A stretch of DNA of 42,748 bases from an uncultured Eubacterium sp. (GCA_900551945.1 URYE01000014.1:1-42748); one strand, 5' to 3'. Positions 8,824 through 18,939 are shown, counted from the stretch's first letter. Notes: generated from the letters alone by a model not told the origin. A program made the numbers and translations.

Positions 8824-11034
8824 ATGTATGCAGATATTATAGTGGATATTTCACATGAACAGCTTGATAAGTCATTTCAATATGCAGTTCCAAAGGAATT
8901 AGAAAATGATATAGAAGTTGGTATGCTTGTGAATGTGCCGTTTGGGCGAGGCAACAGGAATTTGACAGGTTATGTAATAGAACTTGGAAATGAGCCAAAA
9001 TACGATGTTAATAAAATAAAATATATAAATAGTATTGTTCCCGATAAAGTTAAAGCAGTAGGCAGAATGATAAAGCTTGCTGCGTGGCTTAAGCACAATT
9101 ACGGCTCTACTATGAACCAAGCATTAAAAACAGTTATTCCTGTAAAGGAAAAAGTAAAGCTTAAAGAAAAAAAGTCAGTTCGCCTTGCTATAACTAGGCA
9201 GCAGGCGGCTGATTATTTAAAGCAGTTTGAAAAGAAAAATGCGACAGCGAGATATAGACTTCTTATGGCACTTATGCAGGAAGAATTAATTGACTGTGAC
9301 ATTATAAAAAATAAACTTAATATATCTATGCAGACAGTTAATGCTTTAGCAGGTCTTGATATTGTTCAAATATGTACAGAGAGTGTCTATAGAAATCCTA
9401 TCAAGCAAAGTGACGTAAAAGAACAGCGACTAACTCTTAATGCAGAGCAAAAAAATGTAGTAGATACATTTATTAACGATTATGACAAGGGCGATAGAAC
9501 TACATATCTTATTCATGGAGTTACTGGAAGTGGAAAGACATTGTGTTATCTTGATATGATTGAACATGTAGTTAGTAAAAATCGTCAAGTAATAATGCTT
9601 ATTCCAGAAATAGCACTTACCTTTCAGACGGTGCAAAGATTTTATAAAAGATTTAAAGATAGAGTGTCTATTATTAATTCAAGAATGTCAAAGGGAGAGA
9701 GATATGACCAATTTTTAAGAGCTATGAATGGAGAAATTGATATAATAATTGGTCCACGTTCTGCTTTGTTCACACCATTTCCAAATATAGGGCTTATAGT
9801 AATAGATGAAGAACACGAAAAGGCATATAATAGTGAGCAGTCACCTAAGTATCATGCAAAGGAAACAGCAATTTATATAGCAAAGGAACACAATGCGTCA
9901 GTTGTACTAGGTTCAGCAACGCCATCTATTGAAACGTATTACCATGCTTGTAATGGAGATTATAAGTTATTTACACTTAATAATAGGGCGTTAGGAAATG
10001 CTTTGCCAAAGGTTTATGTAGAAGATTTAAGAGCAGAATTAAAAAATGGTAATCGTTCTATACTAAGTTATAGGCTTCAAAGTCTTATTACTGACAGGTT
10101 AAGTAATAACAAGCAGATAATGCTTTTTATTAATAAAAGAGGATATGCAGGTTTTATATCGTGTAGGTCTTGTGGTCATGTTATGAAATGTCCACACTGT
10201 GATATTTCTTTAACATATCACAAAAACGGTAAGCTTGTATGTCACTATTGTGGATATGAACAGACATCTGTTAATATATGCCCTAAGTGTGGTTCAAAAT
10301 ATATTTCAGGCTTTAGAGCTGGTACACAGCAGATAGAAGAAATTGTTAAAAAAATGTATCCAATGGCAAGAACTCTTAGAATGGATATGGATACAACTAC
10401 TGGTAAAGATGGGCATGAGAAGATATTGTCAGCTTTTGCAAACCACGAAGCAGATATTCTTATTGGAACACAAATGATTGTAAAGGGACATGATTTTCCA
10501 GATGTAACATTAGTTGGTGTATTAGCGGCAGATATGTCACTTTATTCTGGTGATTATATGGCAAGTGAGAGAACATTTCAGCTTCTAACACAGGCGGCAG
10601 GGCGAGCAGGACGAGCTGATACGCCGGGAGAAGTTGTTATACAGACATATACTCCCGATAATTACAGTGTAGAAATGGCAGCTAAGCAGGATTACATAGG
10701 CTTTTACAATGAAGAAATCTTATACAGACAGCTTATGGAGTATCCCCCAGTGTTAAATATGTTGAAAGTCAGCCTGTCTTCTAAGAAGGAAGATGAGCTT
10801 GAAGAAGTAGCTGAGTATATAAACCTAAACCATATACAATTTCATGGCGATAATATAACAGTATATGCGCCAGTAAATGCAGGAATTTATAAAATAAATG
10901 ATATATATACTAAGTTTATATATGCAAAGTCACAAAGTTATGAAGTTTTGACAAATTTTAAAGACGAGCTTGAGAAGTTGTCAAGAGATAATATTTTATT
11001 TAAAAATATAAATATTCAATTTGACTTTAATTAA
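8824..11034 (+). CDS. priA: Primosomal replication restart helicase PriA
   Basis: A 736-residue superfamily 2 helicase that recognises stalled forks and reloads the replicative helicase. An N-terminal 3'-end-binding domain is followed by Walker A GVTGSGKT at 232-239 and the DEAH-type box DEEH at 328-331. A zinc-binding insert with cysteine pairs (CRSCGH, CPHCD, CHYCG, CPKCG) spans about 447-491. The helicase C motif QAAGRAGRA and the C-terminal domain follow. The start uses a GGAG (8815-8818) located inside the end of murE. Neighbours murE, def and fmt match the usual Firmicutes order. Confidence 0.96.
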   Translation: MYADIIVDISHEQLDKSFQYAVPKELENDIEVGMLVNVPFGRGNRNLTGYVIELGNEPKYDVNKIKYINSIVPDKVKAVGRMIKLAAWLKHNYGSTMNQALKTVIPVKEKVKLKEKKSVRLAITRQQAADYLKQFEKKNATARYRLLMALMQEELIDCDIIKNKLNISMQTVNALAGLDIVQICTESVYRNPIKQSDVKEQRLTLNAEQKNVVDTFINDYDKGDRTTYLIHGVTGSGKTLCYLDMIEHVVSKNRQVIMLIPEIALTFQTVQRFYKRFKDRVSIINSRMSKGERYDQFLRAMNGEIDIIIGPRSALFTPFPNIGLIVIDEEHEKAYNSEQSPKYHAKETAIYIAKEHNASVVLGSATPSIETYYHACNGDYKLFTLNNRALGNALPKVYVEDLRAELKNGNRSILSYRLQSLITDRLSNNKQIMLFINKRGYAGFISCRSCGHVMKCPHCDISLTYHKNGKLVCHYCGYEQTSVNICPKCGSKYISGFRAGTQQIEEIVKKMYPMARTLRMDMDTTTGKDGHEKILSAFANHEADILIGTQMIVKGHDFPDVTLVGVLAADMSLYSGDYMASERTFQLLTQAAGRAGRADTPGEVVIQTYTPDNYSVEMAAKQDYIGFYNEEILYRQLMEYPPVLNMLKVSLSSKKEDELEEVAEYINLNHIQFHGDNITVYAPVNAGIYKINDIYTKFIYAKSQSYEVLTNFKDELEKLSRDNILFKNINIQFDFN

Positions 11035-11127
11035 TATTAGCTAGGTAAAAGCAGATTTTAAATATTTACTTTACTTAATATAATAAAATTAGTTATAAAA
11101 ATAAATAGATAGAAAGAAGGAAAAACA

Positions 11128-11601
11128 ATGGCAATTAGAAATGTAAGAACAATTGGTGATGAAATATTAACAAAAAAGGCAAAAGAAGTGACAGAAATGA
11201 CTCCTAGAATACAAGAACTTATTGACGATATGTTTGATACAATGTATGAGTCAGAGGGTGTGGGACTTGCAGCACCACAGGTTGGTATTAGAAAGAGAAT
11301 AGTTGTAATTGACTGTGGCGAGCAACCTTATGTACTTATTAACCCAGTAATTCTTGAAACAAGCGGTGAGCAGACTGGTTATGAGGGTTGTCTTTCTGTT
11401 CCAGGAAAGGTTGGAACTGTTACAAGACCTAATTATGCAAAGGTTAAGGCACTTAATGAAAATATGGAAGAATATATTATTGAAGGTACAGAACTTCTTG
11501 CAAGATGTCTTTGCCATGAAATAGACCATCTTGAGGGTAAGCTTTATGTAGACCTTGTAGAAGGTGGACTTAAAGATACTGAAAATGTAGAAGAAGAATA
11601 A
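11128..11601 (+). CDS. def: Peptide deformylase
   Basis: A 157-residue metalloenzyme that removes the formyl group from the N-terminal methionine of new proteins. All three family motifs are present: [10 protein letters not shown] near 46-55, EGCLSVP with metal-ligand C88, and HEIDHLEG with H130, E131 and H134. The short length fits the type 1 enzymes of Clostridia. The ATG follows GAAGGA. It works opposite Fmt, the next gene, which adds the formyl group. A 275-bp gap separates the two, longer than is usual between def and fmt, and holds the hairpin leader at 11776-11862. Confidence 0.96.
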   Translation: MAIRNVRTIGDEILTKKAKEVTEMTPRIQELIDDMFDTMYESEGVGLAAPQVGIRKRIVVIDCGEQPYVLINPVILETSGEQTGYEGCLSVPGKVGTVTRPNYAKVKALNENMEEYIIEGTELLARCLCHEIDHLEGKLYVDLVEGGLKDTENVEEE

Positions 11602-11775
11602 ATATTATTTAAGTTTATATAAATTTTATTTGAATATATTTATTATACTTGATATACTAATAATATTATAAATAAATATTAGACACGATTAAATATTCTA
11701 CATATCTATTATTTGGAGTAGAATTAATTGTAAGTAAGTGACAAACAATTAAAATTTAGGAAAGGAAAAACTATT

Positions 11776-11862
11776 TAGATGAACCTATATATAATCAAGC
11801 AAATGAATTTATAGGGGTTGTAACAAATCATCTAGCATATACATACATTTGTATATGTTTTT
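11776..11862 (+). promoter_or_regulatory. Hairpin leader before fmt with possible leader peptide
   Basis: TAGATGA (11776-11782) can pair with TCATCTA (11828-11834), and CCTATA (11784-11789) with TATAGG (11810-11815). A second hairpin, CATATACA (11836-11843) with TGTATATG (11850-11857), is followed by TTTTT, so it resembles a weak intrinsic terminator 15 nt before the fmt ATG. Between them an ATG at 11779 opens an 11-codon frame (MNLYIIKQMNL) after AGGAAAGG. An attenuator is possible. The pairings are short and AT-rich, so I rate this modestly. Confidence 0.35.
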
Positions 11863-11876
11863 AGTAGCGAAAGAAT

Positions 11877-12833
11877 ATGAATGTTGTATTTATGGGAACA
11901 CCTGATTTTTCAGTTGGCACTCTTGAAGAAATAATTAAGGCAGGGCATACAGTAAGTGCAGTTGTTACACAACCAGACAAGCCAAAGGGCAGAGGTGGTG
12001 CAGTTGCAATGTCACCAGTTAAGGAAGTAGCACTTAAAAATGGTTTAACAGTATTACAACCAGTAAAAGCTTCTAATCCTGAGTTTGTTGAAGAATTAAG
12101 AGGTTATAATCCTGATGTAATAGTGGTTGTGGCTTTCGGACAACTTCTTCCAAAAGCAATAATTGATATGCCAAAGTATGGCTGTATCAATGTTCATGCG
12201 TCACTTCTTCCTAAATATAGAGGTGCGTCACCTATACAGTGGGCAGTAATAGATGACTGTGAATATTCAGGTGTAACAACTATGCAGATGAATGAAGGTC
12301 TTGATACAGGAGATATTCTTCTTGTAGAAAAGGTCAAGCTAGATAAAAAAGAAACTGCAGGAAGTCTTTTTGACAAATTAAGTGAAGTTGGTGCAAAACT
12401 TTTAGTTGATACATTAAAACAAAAAGAAGCGGGTACAATAAAGCCAGTAGTGCAAAATGACAGCGAAGCAACTTATGTTAAGATGATAAATAAGTCTTTT
12501 GGTGAGATAGATTTTAACCTTTCGGCTAAAAGAATTGAGTGTCTTATAAGAGGGCTTAATCCATGGCCAAGTGCATACACACATCTTAATGGAAAAATGC
12601 TTAAGATATGGGACGCAGATGTGTGCGAAGATGAAGAAAATTCAACAGATAATGCTGTTGGAACAGTAACAAAAGTAAATAAAAATTCATTTGTTGTAAA
12701 GTGTGGTGATGGTTCACTTATAATTAATGAAGTTCAGCTTGAAGGCAAGAAAAGAATGGACGCAGGTTCATTTTTAAGAGGAAATGGTCTTGAAGTGGGA
12801 ACGGTTCTAAGTAGTTTAAATGCTAATAAGTAA
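11877..12833 (+). CDS. fmt: Methionyl-tRNA formyltransferase
   Basis: A 318-residue enzyme that formylates initiator Met-tRNA using 10-formyl-THF. The N-terminal Rossmann domain opens with VVFMGTPDFS. Catalytic residues line up with N105, H107 (INVHASLLPKYRGASP) and D143 (LDTGDIL), close to E. coli Fmt numbering. The C-terminal tRNA-binding domain starts around 205. The ATG is preceded only by a weak GAAAG, immediately after the T-tailed hairpin at 11836-11862, so expression may depend on the leader. It precedes the membrane protease and rsmB, an order common in Clostridia. Confidence 0.96.
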   Translation: MNVVFMGTPDFSVGTLEEIIKAGHTVSAVVTQPDKPKGRGGAVAMSPVKEVALKNGLTVLQPVKASNPEFVEELRGYNPDVIVVVAFGQLLPKAIIDMPKYGCINVHASLLPKYRGASPIQWAVIDDCEYSGVTTMQMNEGLDTGDILLVEKVKLDKKETAGSLFDKLSEVGAKLLVDTLKQKEAGTIKPVVQNDSEATYVKMINKSFGEIDFNLSAKRIECLIRGLNPWPSAYTHLNGKMLKIWDADVCEDEENSTDNAVGTVTKVNKNSFVVKCGDGSLIINEVQLEGKKRMDAGSFLRGNGLEVGTVLSSLNANK

Positions 12834-12879
12834 TAAAATATTGCGTTAGTTAGCTTACTAAAAACTAGGAAAGGAAAAG

Positions 12880-12906
12880 TTATTTATATTATTGCTATAT
12901 AAATAA
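12880..12906 (+). promoter_or_regulatory. AT-rich hairpin before the Zn-protease start
   Basis: TTATTTATAT (12880-12889) and ATATAAATAA (12897-12906) pair perfectly over 10 bp with a 7-nt loop. The real site AGGAAAAGG (12908-12916) and ATG 12919 follow. An upstream AGGAAAGGAAAA tract (about 12867) with no start codon closely resembles the one before fmt (about 11758). The hairpin might shield or present the ribosome site; that is inference. Confidence 0.35.
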
Positions 12907-12918
12907 TAGGAAAAGGCT

Positions 12919-13641
12919 ATGATTGGTATGTATATGAGATACGGATATGGATATTATTTTGACCCGACATATATATTGATTATAATTGCAGGTGTTATAT
13001 CACTTTTGGCACAGCTTAAAGTATCTTCTGCATTTTCGAAGTATTCAGCCGTAAGAAGTATGTCAGGAATGACAGGTGCTATGGCAGCAGAAAAGATTTT
13101 ATATTCACAGGGAATATATGATGTAAGTATACAAAGAGTATCTGGAAAATTAACAGACCATTATAATCCATCTAATAAGACACTTAATCTTTCTGATGCT
13201 GTGTATGGTTCAACGTCAGTTGCAGCCATTGGTGTTGCTGCACATGAGTGTGGTCATGCTATTCAGCACGCAAAAGGATATGCACCACTTTCATTTAGAA
13301 CAGCGCTAGTTCCTATTGCTAATATAGGTTCACAGCTTTCGTGGGTGTTTATAATTGCAGGACTTATATTCTCATTTAACAGTTTACTTATAAACATTGG
13401 TATTATAATGTTTTCTTTGGCAGTATTATTTCAGCTTGTTACACTTCCTGTAGAATTTGATGCTTCTAGCAGAGCTTTAAAGTTATTATCTTCAACGTGT
13501 ATAATGAATAATTCAGAAGTGTCACAGACAAAGAAAGTATTATCAGCCGCTGCTATGACTTATGTTGCCGCTGCCGCAACAGCAATTTTACAGCTTGTAA
13601 GATTGATTATATTATTCGGAGGACGAAATAATCGTGACTAA
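12919..13641 (+). CDS. yugP: YugP-type membrane zinc metallopeptidase (PF04298-like)
   Basis: A 240-residue integral membrane protein. A first membrane segment at about 14-30 follows the Tyr/Gly-rich N-terminus. The zinc site HECGH is at 109-113, inside AAHECGHAIQHA. Hydrophobic segments follow at about 130-180 and at the C-terminus (about 213-232). E110 is the likely general base. Family members are neutral zinc metallopeptidases whose substrates are mostly unknown. The gene sits between fmt and rsmB and overlaps rsmB by 8 nt, so the two are co-translated; this position recurs in Clostridia, as I recall. The family call is confident, the function is not. Confidence 0.88.
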   Translation: MIGMYMRYGYGYYFDPTYILIIIAGVISLLAQLKVSSAFSKYSAVRSMSGMTGAMAAEKILYSQGIYDVSIQRVSGKLTDHYNPSNKTLNLSDAVYGSTSVAAIGVAAHECGHAIQHAKGYAPLSFRTALVPIANIGSQLSWVFIIAGLIFSFNSLLINIGIIMFSLAVLFQLVTLPVEFDASSRALKLLSSTCIMNNSEVSQTKKVLSAAAMTYVAAAATAILQLVRLIILFGGRNNRD

Positions 13642-14983
13642 TTCAGTTAATTTAAGAGCGATAGTTCTTGATATTCTTATGGAACTTGAAAAGGAAGATA
13701 CAATGAGTCATATTGTAATAAGCAATGCACTTTCCAAGTTCCAGTATCTTGAAAAGAATGAAAGAGGTTTTATAACAAGGGTTGCACAGGGAACAATAGA
13801 AAAAAGAATTGAATTAGATTATGTTATTAATCAGTTTTCAAAGACACCTGTAAATAAGATGAAGCCAGTTATAAGAAACATTCTTGAAATGTCAGTGTAT
13901 CAATTAAAATATATGCAAAATGTTCCAGCTTCGGCAGTCTGTAATGAAGCTGTTAAGCTTACAGCTAAGAAAAAGTTTGTTAATCTTAAGGCGTTTGTAA
14001 ATGGAGTGTTGAGAAATATTTCAAGAAATATCGAAAGTATACAGTATCCAGATAAAAGTAATATCAAACAATATCTTTCAATAAAGTATTCATTTCCAGA
14101 GTGGATAATTTCAATGTGGAGTAAGAAATATACATACGAAGATATTGAACTTATATTAAAGGGCTTTGACGAGAACAAAAAGACATATATAAGATGTAAT
14201 ACAAAGCTTACAACTAAAGAAAAGCTAAAAGAAAGCCTTGAAAAGCAAGGAATAACAGTAAATGCAGTTAAAGGTATTGACTATGCGTTTGAAATAGAAG
14301 GCTATAATTATATTAGTGATATTGATGCTTTTAATGATGGACTGTTTCAAGTACAAGATATAAGTTCAATGTTAGCAGGTGAAGCTGCTTGTCTTAAAGG
14401 TGATGAGTATGTAATTGATGTATGTGCTTCTCCGGGCGGGAAAACTATTAACGCCGCTTTAAAACTTGATACAGGAAGTGTAAGTTCAAGAGATGTGTCA
14501 GATTATAAGGTATCGCTTATTGAAGATAACCTTGACCGCTTACAGATAGACAACGTAACAGTTAAAGTACAAGATGCTTCAATTGATGATAATGTATCAA
14601 ATGGAAAGGCAGATGTAGTTATTGCAGATGTTCCATGTTCAGGACTTGGAATAATAGGCAGAAAGCCAGATATCAAGTATAATTCTAATATAGATAAGAT
14701 AAAAGAGCTTGTACAACTTCAAAGAAAAATTCTTGGAGTTGTGCAAAACTATGTTAAGCCACAAGGTTATCTTATATACAGTACTTGTACAATTAATAGT
14801 GCAGAAAACGAAGAAAATGTAAAATGGCTATGTGAAAATTATCCATTTGAAGTATGTGATATTGATAATATTTTGTCAGACAAAGTTACTAATATGCACA
14901 AAGATAATATATATGGTACACAATTACTGCCAGGAATAAATAATACAGATGGCTTTTTTATTTGCAGATTAAGGAGAAAGTAA
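13634..14983 (+). CDS. rsmB: 16S rRNA cytosine-C5 methyltransferase RsmB
   Basis: A 449-residue enzyme that makes m5C in 16S rRNA (m5C967 in E. coli). An N-terminal NusB-like RNA-binding domain covers about 1-150. The SAM motif CASPGGK starts at 264. The two family cysteines are present: C335 in PCSGLG and C385 in STCT, the nucleophile and the product-release residue. The start is GTG 13634, with GGAGGA (13618-13623) placed inside the end of the protease gene. rlmN follows after 4 nt. Confidence 0.95.
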   Translation: MTNSVNLRAIVLDILMELEKEDTMSHIVISNALSKFQYLEKNERGFITRVAQGTIEKRIELDYVINQFSKTPVNKMKPVIRNILEMSVYQLKYMQNVPASAVCNEAVKLTAKKKFVNLKAFVNGVLRNISRNIESIQYPDKSNIKQYLSIKYSFPEWIISMWSKKYTYEDIELILKGFDENKKTYIRCNTKLTTKEKLKESLEKQGITVNAVKGIDYAFEIEGYNYISDIDAFNDGLFQVQDISSMLAGEAACLKGDEYVIDVCASPGGKTINAALKLDTGSVSSRDVSDYKVSLIEDNLDRLQIDNVTVKVQDASIDDNVSNGKADVVIADVPCSGLGIIGRKPDIKYNSNIDKIKELVQLQRKILGVVQNYVKPQGYLIYSTCTINSAENEENVKWLCENYPFEVCDIDNILSDKVTNMHKDNIYGTQLLPGINNTDGFFICRLRRK

Positions 14984-14987
14984 AATA

Positions 14988-16025
14988 ATGGATTTAGTTG
15001 ATATAAAGTCATTAAGTTTAGAAGAACTTGAACAGTTTATTGTTGATATAGGAGATAAAAAGTTTCGTGCGGCACAGATATACCAATGGCTTCATCAAAA
15101 GCTTGTTACAGATTTTGATGAAATGACTAATATTTCAAAGGGCTTAAGAGAACAGTTAAAGCAAAAGTGCAGGCTTATAGCTTTAGAGCCTGAGAGAGTT
15201 CAGGTATCTAAGATAGATGGGACTTCCAAGTATTTATTTAAGCTATATGACAATAACTTGATAGAAAGTGTACTTATGAAGTATCATCATGGTAATTCAG
15301 TATGTATATCTTCTCAAGTTGGTTGTCGTATGGGGTGCAGATTTTGTGCTTCAACACTTGATGGAATGGTAAGGTGTTTAGAGCCATCTGAAATGCTTGA
15401 CCAGATATATACTATACAAAGGTTGTCAGGTGAACGAGTTGATAATGTAGTTGTTATGGGGTCTGGTGAACCATTTGACAATTATGATAACTTGCTTAAG
15501 TTTATTAAGCTTTTAAATTGTGAAAAAGGTCTTAATATCAGTGCAAGAAATATAACAGTATCGACTTGTGGACTTGTGCCAAAGATAAGACAACTTGCTG
15601 ATATGAAGCTTCAAATAACACTTGCAATATCGCTTCATGCGCCAAATGATGAGTTGAGAAAGACAATGATGCCTATTGCAAATAAGTATTCAATATCAGA
15701 AATTATGGAAGCATGTCGTTATTATATAGAGCAAACTGGAAGAAGAATTTCTTTTGAATACAGTCTTGTAAAGGGTGTCAATGATACAAAAGAGTGTGCA
15801 GACCAGTTAATAGCTTTAGTCCGTAATATGAAATGCCACATAAACCTTATACCGGTTAATCCAATAAAAGAAAGAGATTATGAACAGTCAGAGAAGAAGT
15901 CAATTAATGATTTCAAAAATAAACTTGAAAAAAGTGGAATTAATGTTACTATTAGAAGGGAAATGGGTAGAGATATAGATGGTGCCTGTGGTCAATTACG
16001 AAAGAGTTATATGGAAGAAAAATAG
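14988..16025 (+). CDS. rlmN: Dual-specificity 23S rRNA/tRNA methyltransferase RlmN
   Basis: A 345-residue radical SAM enzyme that methylates C2 of adenine in 23S rRNA (A2503) and in some tRNAs. The iron-sulfur cluster ligands are C113, C117 and C120 in CRMGCRFC. The late cysteine C334, in DGACGQL, is the methyl-carrying residue expected in the family. GSGEPFDNYDN is the SAM-binding GGE-like motif. The ATG has AAGGAG upstream, overlapping the end of rsmB. Co-transcription with the following phosphatase and kinase is usual in Firmicutes. Confidence 0.96.
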   Translation: MDLVDIKSLSLEELEQFIVDIGDKKFRAAQIYQWLHQKLVTDFDEMTNISKGLREQLKQKCRLIALEPERVQVSKIDGTSKYLFKLYDNNLIESVLMKYHHGNSVCISSQVGCRMGCRFCASTLDGMVRCLEPSEMLDQIYTIQRLSGERVDNVVVMGSGEPFDNYDNLLKFIKLLNCEKGLNISARNITVSTCGLVPKIRQLADMKLQITLAISLHAPNDELRKTMMPIANKYSISEIMEACRYYIEQTGRRISFEYSLVKGVNDTKECADQLIALVRNMKCHINLIPVNPIKERDYEQSEKKSINDFKNKLEKSGINVTIRREMGRDIDGACGQLRKSYMEEK

Positions 16026-16083
16026 TATCAAAGAAAAATAAGTCATAAAAGTTGTACTAAAGTTCAACGGAATGGAGGACATA

Positions 16084-16803
16084 ATGAAGGCTCAAGCTGT
16101 TACTGATGTTGGACAGCAACGAAAAGTTAATCAGGATTATGTGTATTATACAACAGAAAAGATAGGAAATTTGCCTAATTTATTTTTGGTTGCAGATGGT
16201 ATGGGGGGACATAAAGCTGGAGATATGGCATCTAAATATACGGTGGAGAGTTTTGTAAGACTTGTAAACGAAACAAGTCAAAAAGACCCTATACTTATAT
16301 TAAGTGACAACATTAAGACGGCCAATACAATGCTTTTAAAGAAGGCTGATGAGTCAGAAGACTATAAAGGAATGGGAACTACATTTGTTGGAGCAACAAT
16401 TAATGATAATGTGTTAAGAGTTGTTAATGTGGGAGATAGTAGACTGTATATTATCAGTAATGATATAAAGCAGATAACAAGGGACCATTCTTATGTAGAA
16501 GAAATGATTATGCGAGGTCAGATAGATAGAAAACAGGCAAGAACACATGAAAAAAAGAATATTATAACAAGAGCAATTGGAGCAGAAGCTACAGTAGAGC
16601 CTGATATGTTTACTGTAGATGTTCAAAAGGGAGATAAAATTCTTATGTGTACTGACGGTCTGTCTAATATGATAGAAGACGCAGATATATTAAAAATAGT
16701 AAAAGAAAGTAATGATATAGACGAAGCAGTTAAAGAGCTAGTAATTACAGCTAACGAAAATGGTGGAACTGATAATATATCAGTTCTTATGGTTGAAATA
16801 TAA
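16084..16803 (+). CDS. prpC: PP2C-type Ser/Thr protein phosphatase (Stp/PrpC)
   Basis: A 239-residue cytosolic metal-dependent phosphatase that reverses phosphorylation by the adjacent PASTA kinase. Metal-binding aspartates are seen at D38 (DGMGGH), D118 (NVGDSR), D191 (CTDGLSN) and D230 (GGTDN), which covers the complete PP2C set. I start it at ATG 16084, five nt after GGAGG (16074-16078); an in-frame ATG at 16072 overlaps that ribosome site and is unlikely. The first residues, MKAQAVTDVGQQRKVNQD, match the family start. Confidence 0.94.
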   Translation: MKAQAVTDVGQQRKVNQDYVYYTTEKIGNLPNLFLVADGMGGHKAGDMASKYTVESFVRLVNETSQKDPILILSDNIKTANTMLLKKADESEDYKGMGTTFVGATINDNVLRVVNVGDSRLYIISNDIKQITRDHSYVEEMIMRGQIDRKQARTHEKKNIITRAIGAEATVEPDMFTVDVQKGDKILMCTDGLSNMIEDADILKIVKESNDIDEAVKELVITANENGGTDNISVLMVEI

Positions 16804-16834
16804 AAGTCGTATTTTCGGCGGAATGGAAGATTTT

Positions 16835-18913
16835 ATGTTAAGAAAAGGAATGTTTTTAGCGGATAGATATGAAATTTTAGAGCAGATAGGCACTGGTGGA
16901 ATGTCTGATGTCTACAAAGCAAAATGTCATAAGCTTAATCGTTATGTTGCAATAAAAGTATTAAAATCTGAATTTAGTCAAGATAAAACCTTTGTTTCTA
17001 AATTCAGAGTAGAAGCTCAATCAGCGGCAGGACTTACCCATCCTAACATAGTCAATGTATATGATGTTGGTGATGAGGATGGAATACATTACATTGTAAT
17101 GGAGCTTGTCGAAGGGATTACTCTTAAAAAATATATTGAAAAGAGAGGAAAGTTACCATATAAAGAGGCAATAAGTATAGCAATACAAGTTGCAAATGGT
17201 ATGGAAGCAGCTCACAGCCACAATATAGTACATCGTGATATTAAGCCACAAAACATAATAATATCAAAAGAAGGCAAAGTTAAAGTAACAGATTTTGGTA
17301 TAGCAAAAGCCGCAAGTTCAGCTACGATTAATTCATCAGCAATGGGGTCTGTTCACTATATTTCTCCTGAGCAGGCAAGAGGTGGATATTCTGACCAAAG
17401 AAGTGATATATATTCATTTGGTATAACATTGTATGAAATGCTTACTGGTGTAGTCCCATTTGATGGGGATACAACAGTTGCAGTTGCAGTTCAACATATA
17501 CAAGATGAGATACCAGCACCATCTACATTAGTTGCAGATATTCCTATTGCAATTGATAAAATTGTAATGAAATGTACTCAGAAAAAGACAGAGAGAAGAT
17601 ATCAAAATGCTTCTGAACTTATAGCTGATTTAAAAAAGGCACTTGTAATGCCAGACCAAGACTTTGTTAAAATAGCTCCAATGTATGGAACAGCACCTAT
17701 AAATAATACTCAAAATATTCAACAAGAAGTAATTAAGCAAGTTAAACCAGTTGAAAGTATAGAAAAAACAGCAAAAGTTGAAAAGGTTGAACCTAAAAAA
17801 GCAGATACTAAGAAAAAGTTTTATGACGATGACAAATTAGATGACAATTATGACGATGGCGAAGACGAAGATATAGAAGATTATTACGATGATGATGAAG
17901 AACTTTATGATAGAAAAGCAAAAACACCATCAAAAGATATAGACAATGAAAGCAATGATAAACTTGACAAGATGATGAAGTGGATAGGAATGGGAATTGC
18001 AGCAGTAATTCTTATTATAACTATATTTGTAGTTGTCAAGCTTGTAGGAGCAGGTGTTTCATCATCTTCAAATTCAAATAAAGAAACTACAACAGCCGAA
18101 GAGACTACTACTAAAGATAAGAATAGTGTTAAAGTTCCAGATGTTAAGGGTATGACAGAGTCACAGGCAAAGACAGCTCTTAACAAGGTTAATCTTGGAT
18201 ACAAAGCAGTTTATGAGTCATCTTCAACAGTAGCAGCAGGAAAGATTATTTCACAGGATATAGAACCAGATACTTCTGTAGATAAAAATACTACGATTAC
18301 AGTAACAGTAAGTAGTGGTGAAGAAACAAAAGCTAATATCACAGTGCCAGATGTTTTAAAGAGGGCAGAAGCAGAAGCAACAAGTGTATTACAAAATTAT
18401 GGATTTTCTGTAAATACAGATTATGATTATAGTGATACTGTAGAAGCAGGGCTTGTTATAAGTCAATCACCATCAGCTAACACATCATCTCAAGAGGGTG
18501 TAACAGTAACTATTGTTATAAGTCGAGGACAAGAAGTTAGAAATGTTACTGTACCTAAAGTAATAGGTCTTGATGAAAGTACAGCAAGACAGACACTTGA
18601 GAGTAATGAACTTACAGTCAATGTTAATTATGTTACATCGGCATCAAATGTTGCTTATGGTAATGTTATTTCACAAAATTATAGTGCTGGTGCAACTGTA
18701 CAGGCAGGTTCTTCAATAACTATTACAGTAAGTCACTATGAACAACCAACAACAACACAAGCACCAACTACAGCAATGCCAATACAGCAGACAACAACAG
18801 CAACACAAACAACACAGGCAACACAAGCAACTACACAAGCAACACAGGCAACTACACAAGCCACAACACAGGCAACACAGGCGCAAACAACAACTACAAC
18901 AGTTGCTAATTAA
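16835..18913 (+). CDS. prkC: PASTA-domain Ser/Thr protein kinase (PrkC/Stk family)
   Basis: A 692-residue membrane kinase that senses peptidoglycan fragments or lipid II. The kinase domain has the glycine loop GTGGMSDVY from 19, ATP lysine K41 (VAIK), HRD at 133-135 and DFG from D153. A charged Asp/Glu/Lys linker leads to a membrane segment at about 384-406. Three PASTA repeats follow outside the cell (about 432-497, 502-567, 571-636), then a Thr/Gln/Ala-rich tail of about 50 residues built from TTQATQ-like units. ATG 16835 has ATGGAAG upstream, in the same layout as the phosphatase; ATG 16823 is possible. In relatives the kinase controls cell wall synthesis, division and spore germination. 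Confidence 0.95.
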   Translation: MLRKGMFLADRYEILEQIGTGGMSDVYKAKCHKLNRYVAIKVLKSEFSQDKTFVSKFRVEAQSAAGLTHPNIVNVYDVGDEDGIHYIVMELVEGITLKKYIEKRGKLPYKEAISIAIQVANGMEAAHSHNIVHRDIKPQNIIISKEGKVKVTDFGIAKAASSATINSSAMGSVHYISPEQARGGYSDQRSDIYSFGITLYEMLTGVVPFDGDTTVAVAVQHIQDEIPAPSTLVADIPIAIDKIVMKCTQKKTERRYQNASELIADLKKALVMPDQDFVKIAPMYGTAPINNTQNIQQEVIKQVKPVESIEKTAKVEKVEPKKADTKKKFYDDDKLDDNYDDGEDEDIEDYYDDDEELYDRKAKTPSKDIDNESNDKLDKMMKWIGMGIAAVILIITIFVVVKLVGAGVSSSSNSNKETTTAEETTTKDKNSVKVPDVKGMTESQAKTALNKVNLGYKAVYESSSTVAAGKIISQDIEPDTSVDKNTTITVTVSSGEETKANITVPDVLKRAEAEATSVLQNYGFSVNTDYDYSDTVEAGLVISQSPSANTSSQEGVTVTIVISRGQEVRNVTVPKVIGLDESTARQTLESNELTVNVNYVTSASNVAYGNVISQNYSAGATVQAGSSITITVSHYEQPTTTQAPTTAMPIQQTTTATQTTQATQATTQATQATTQATTQATQAQTTTTTVAN

Positions 18914-18939
18914 ATAATTAATAGAAAGTTAGAAGAAAA

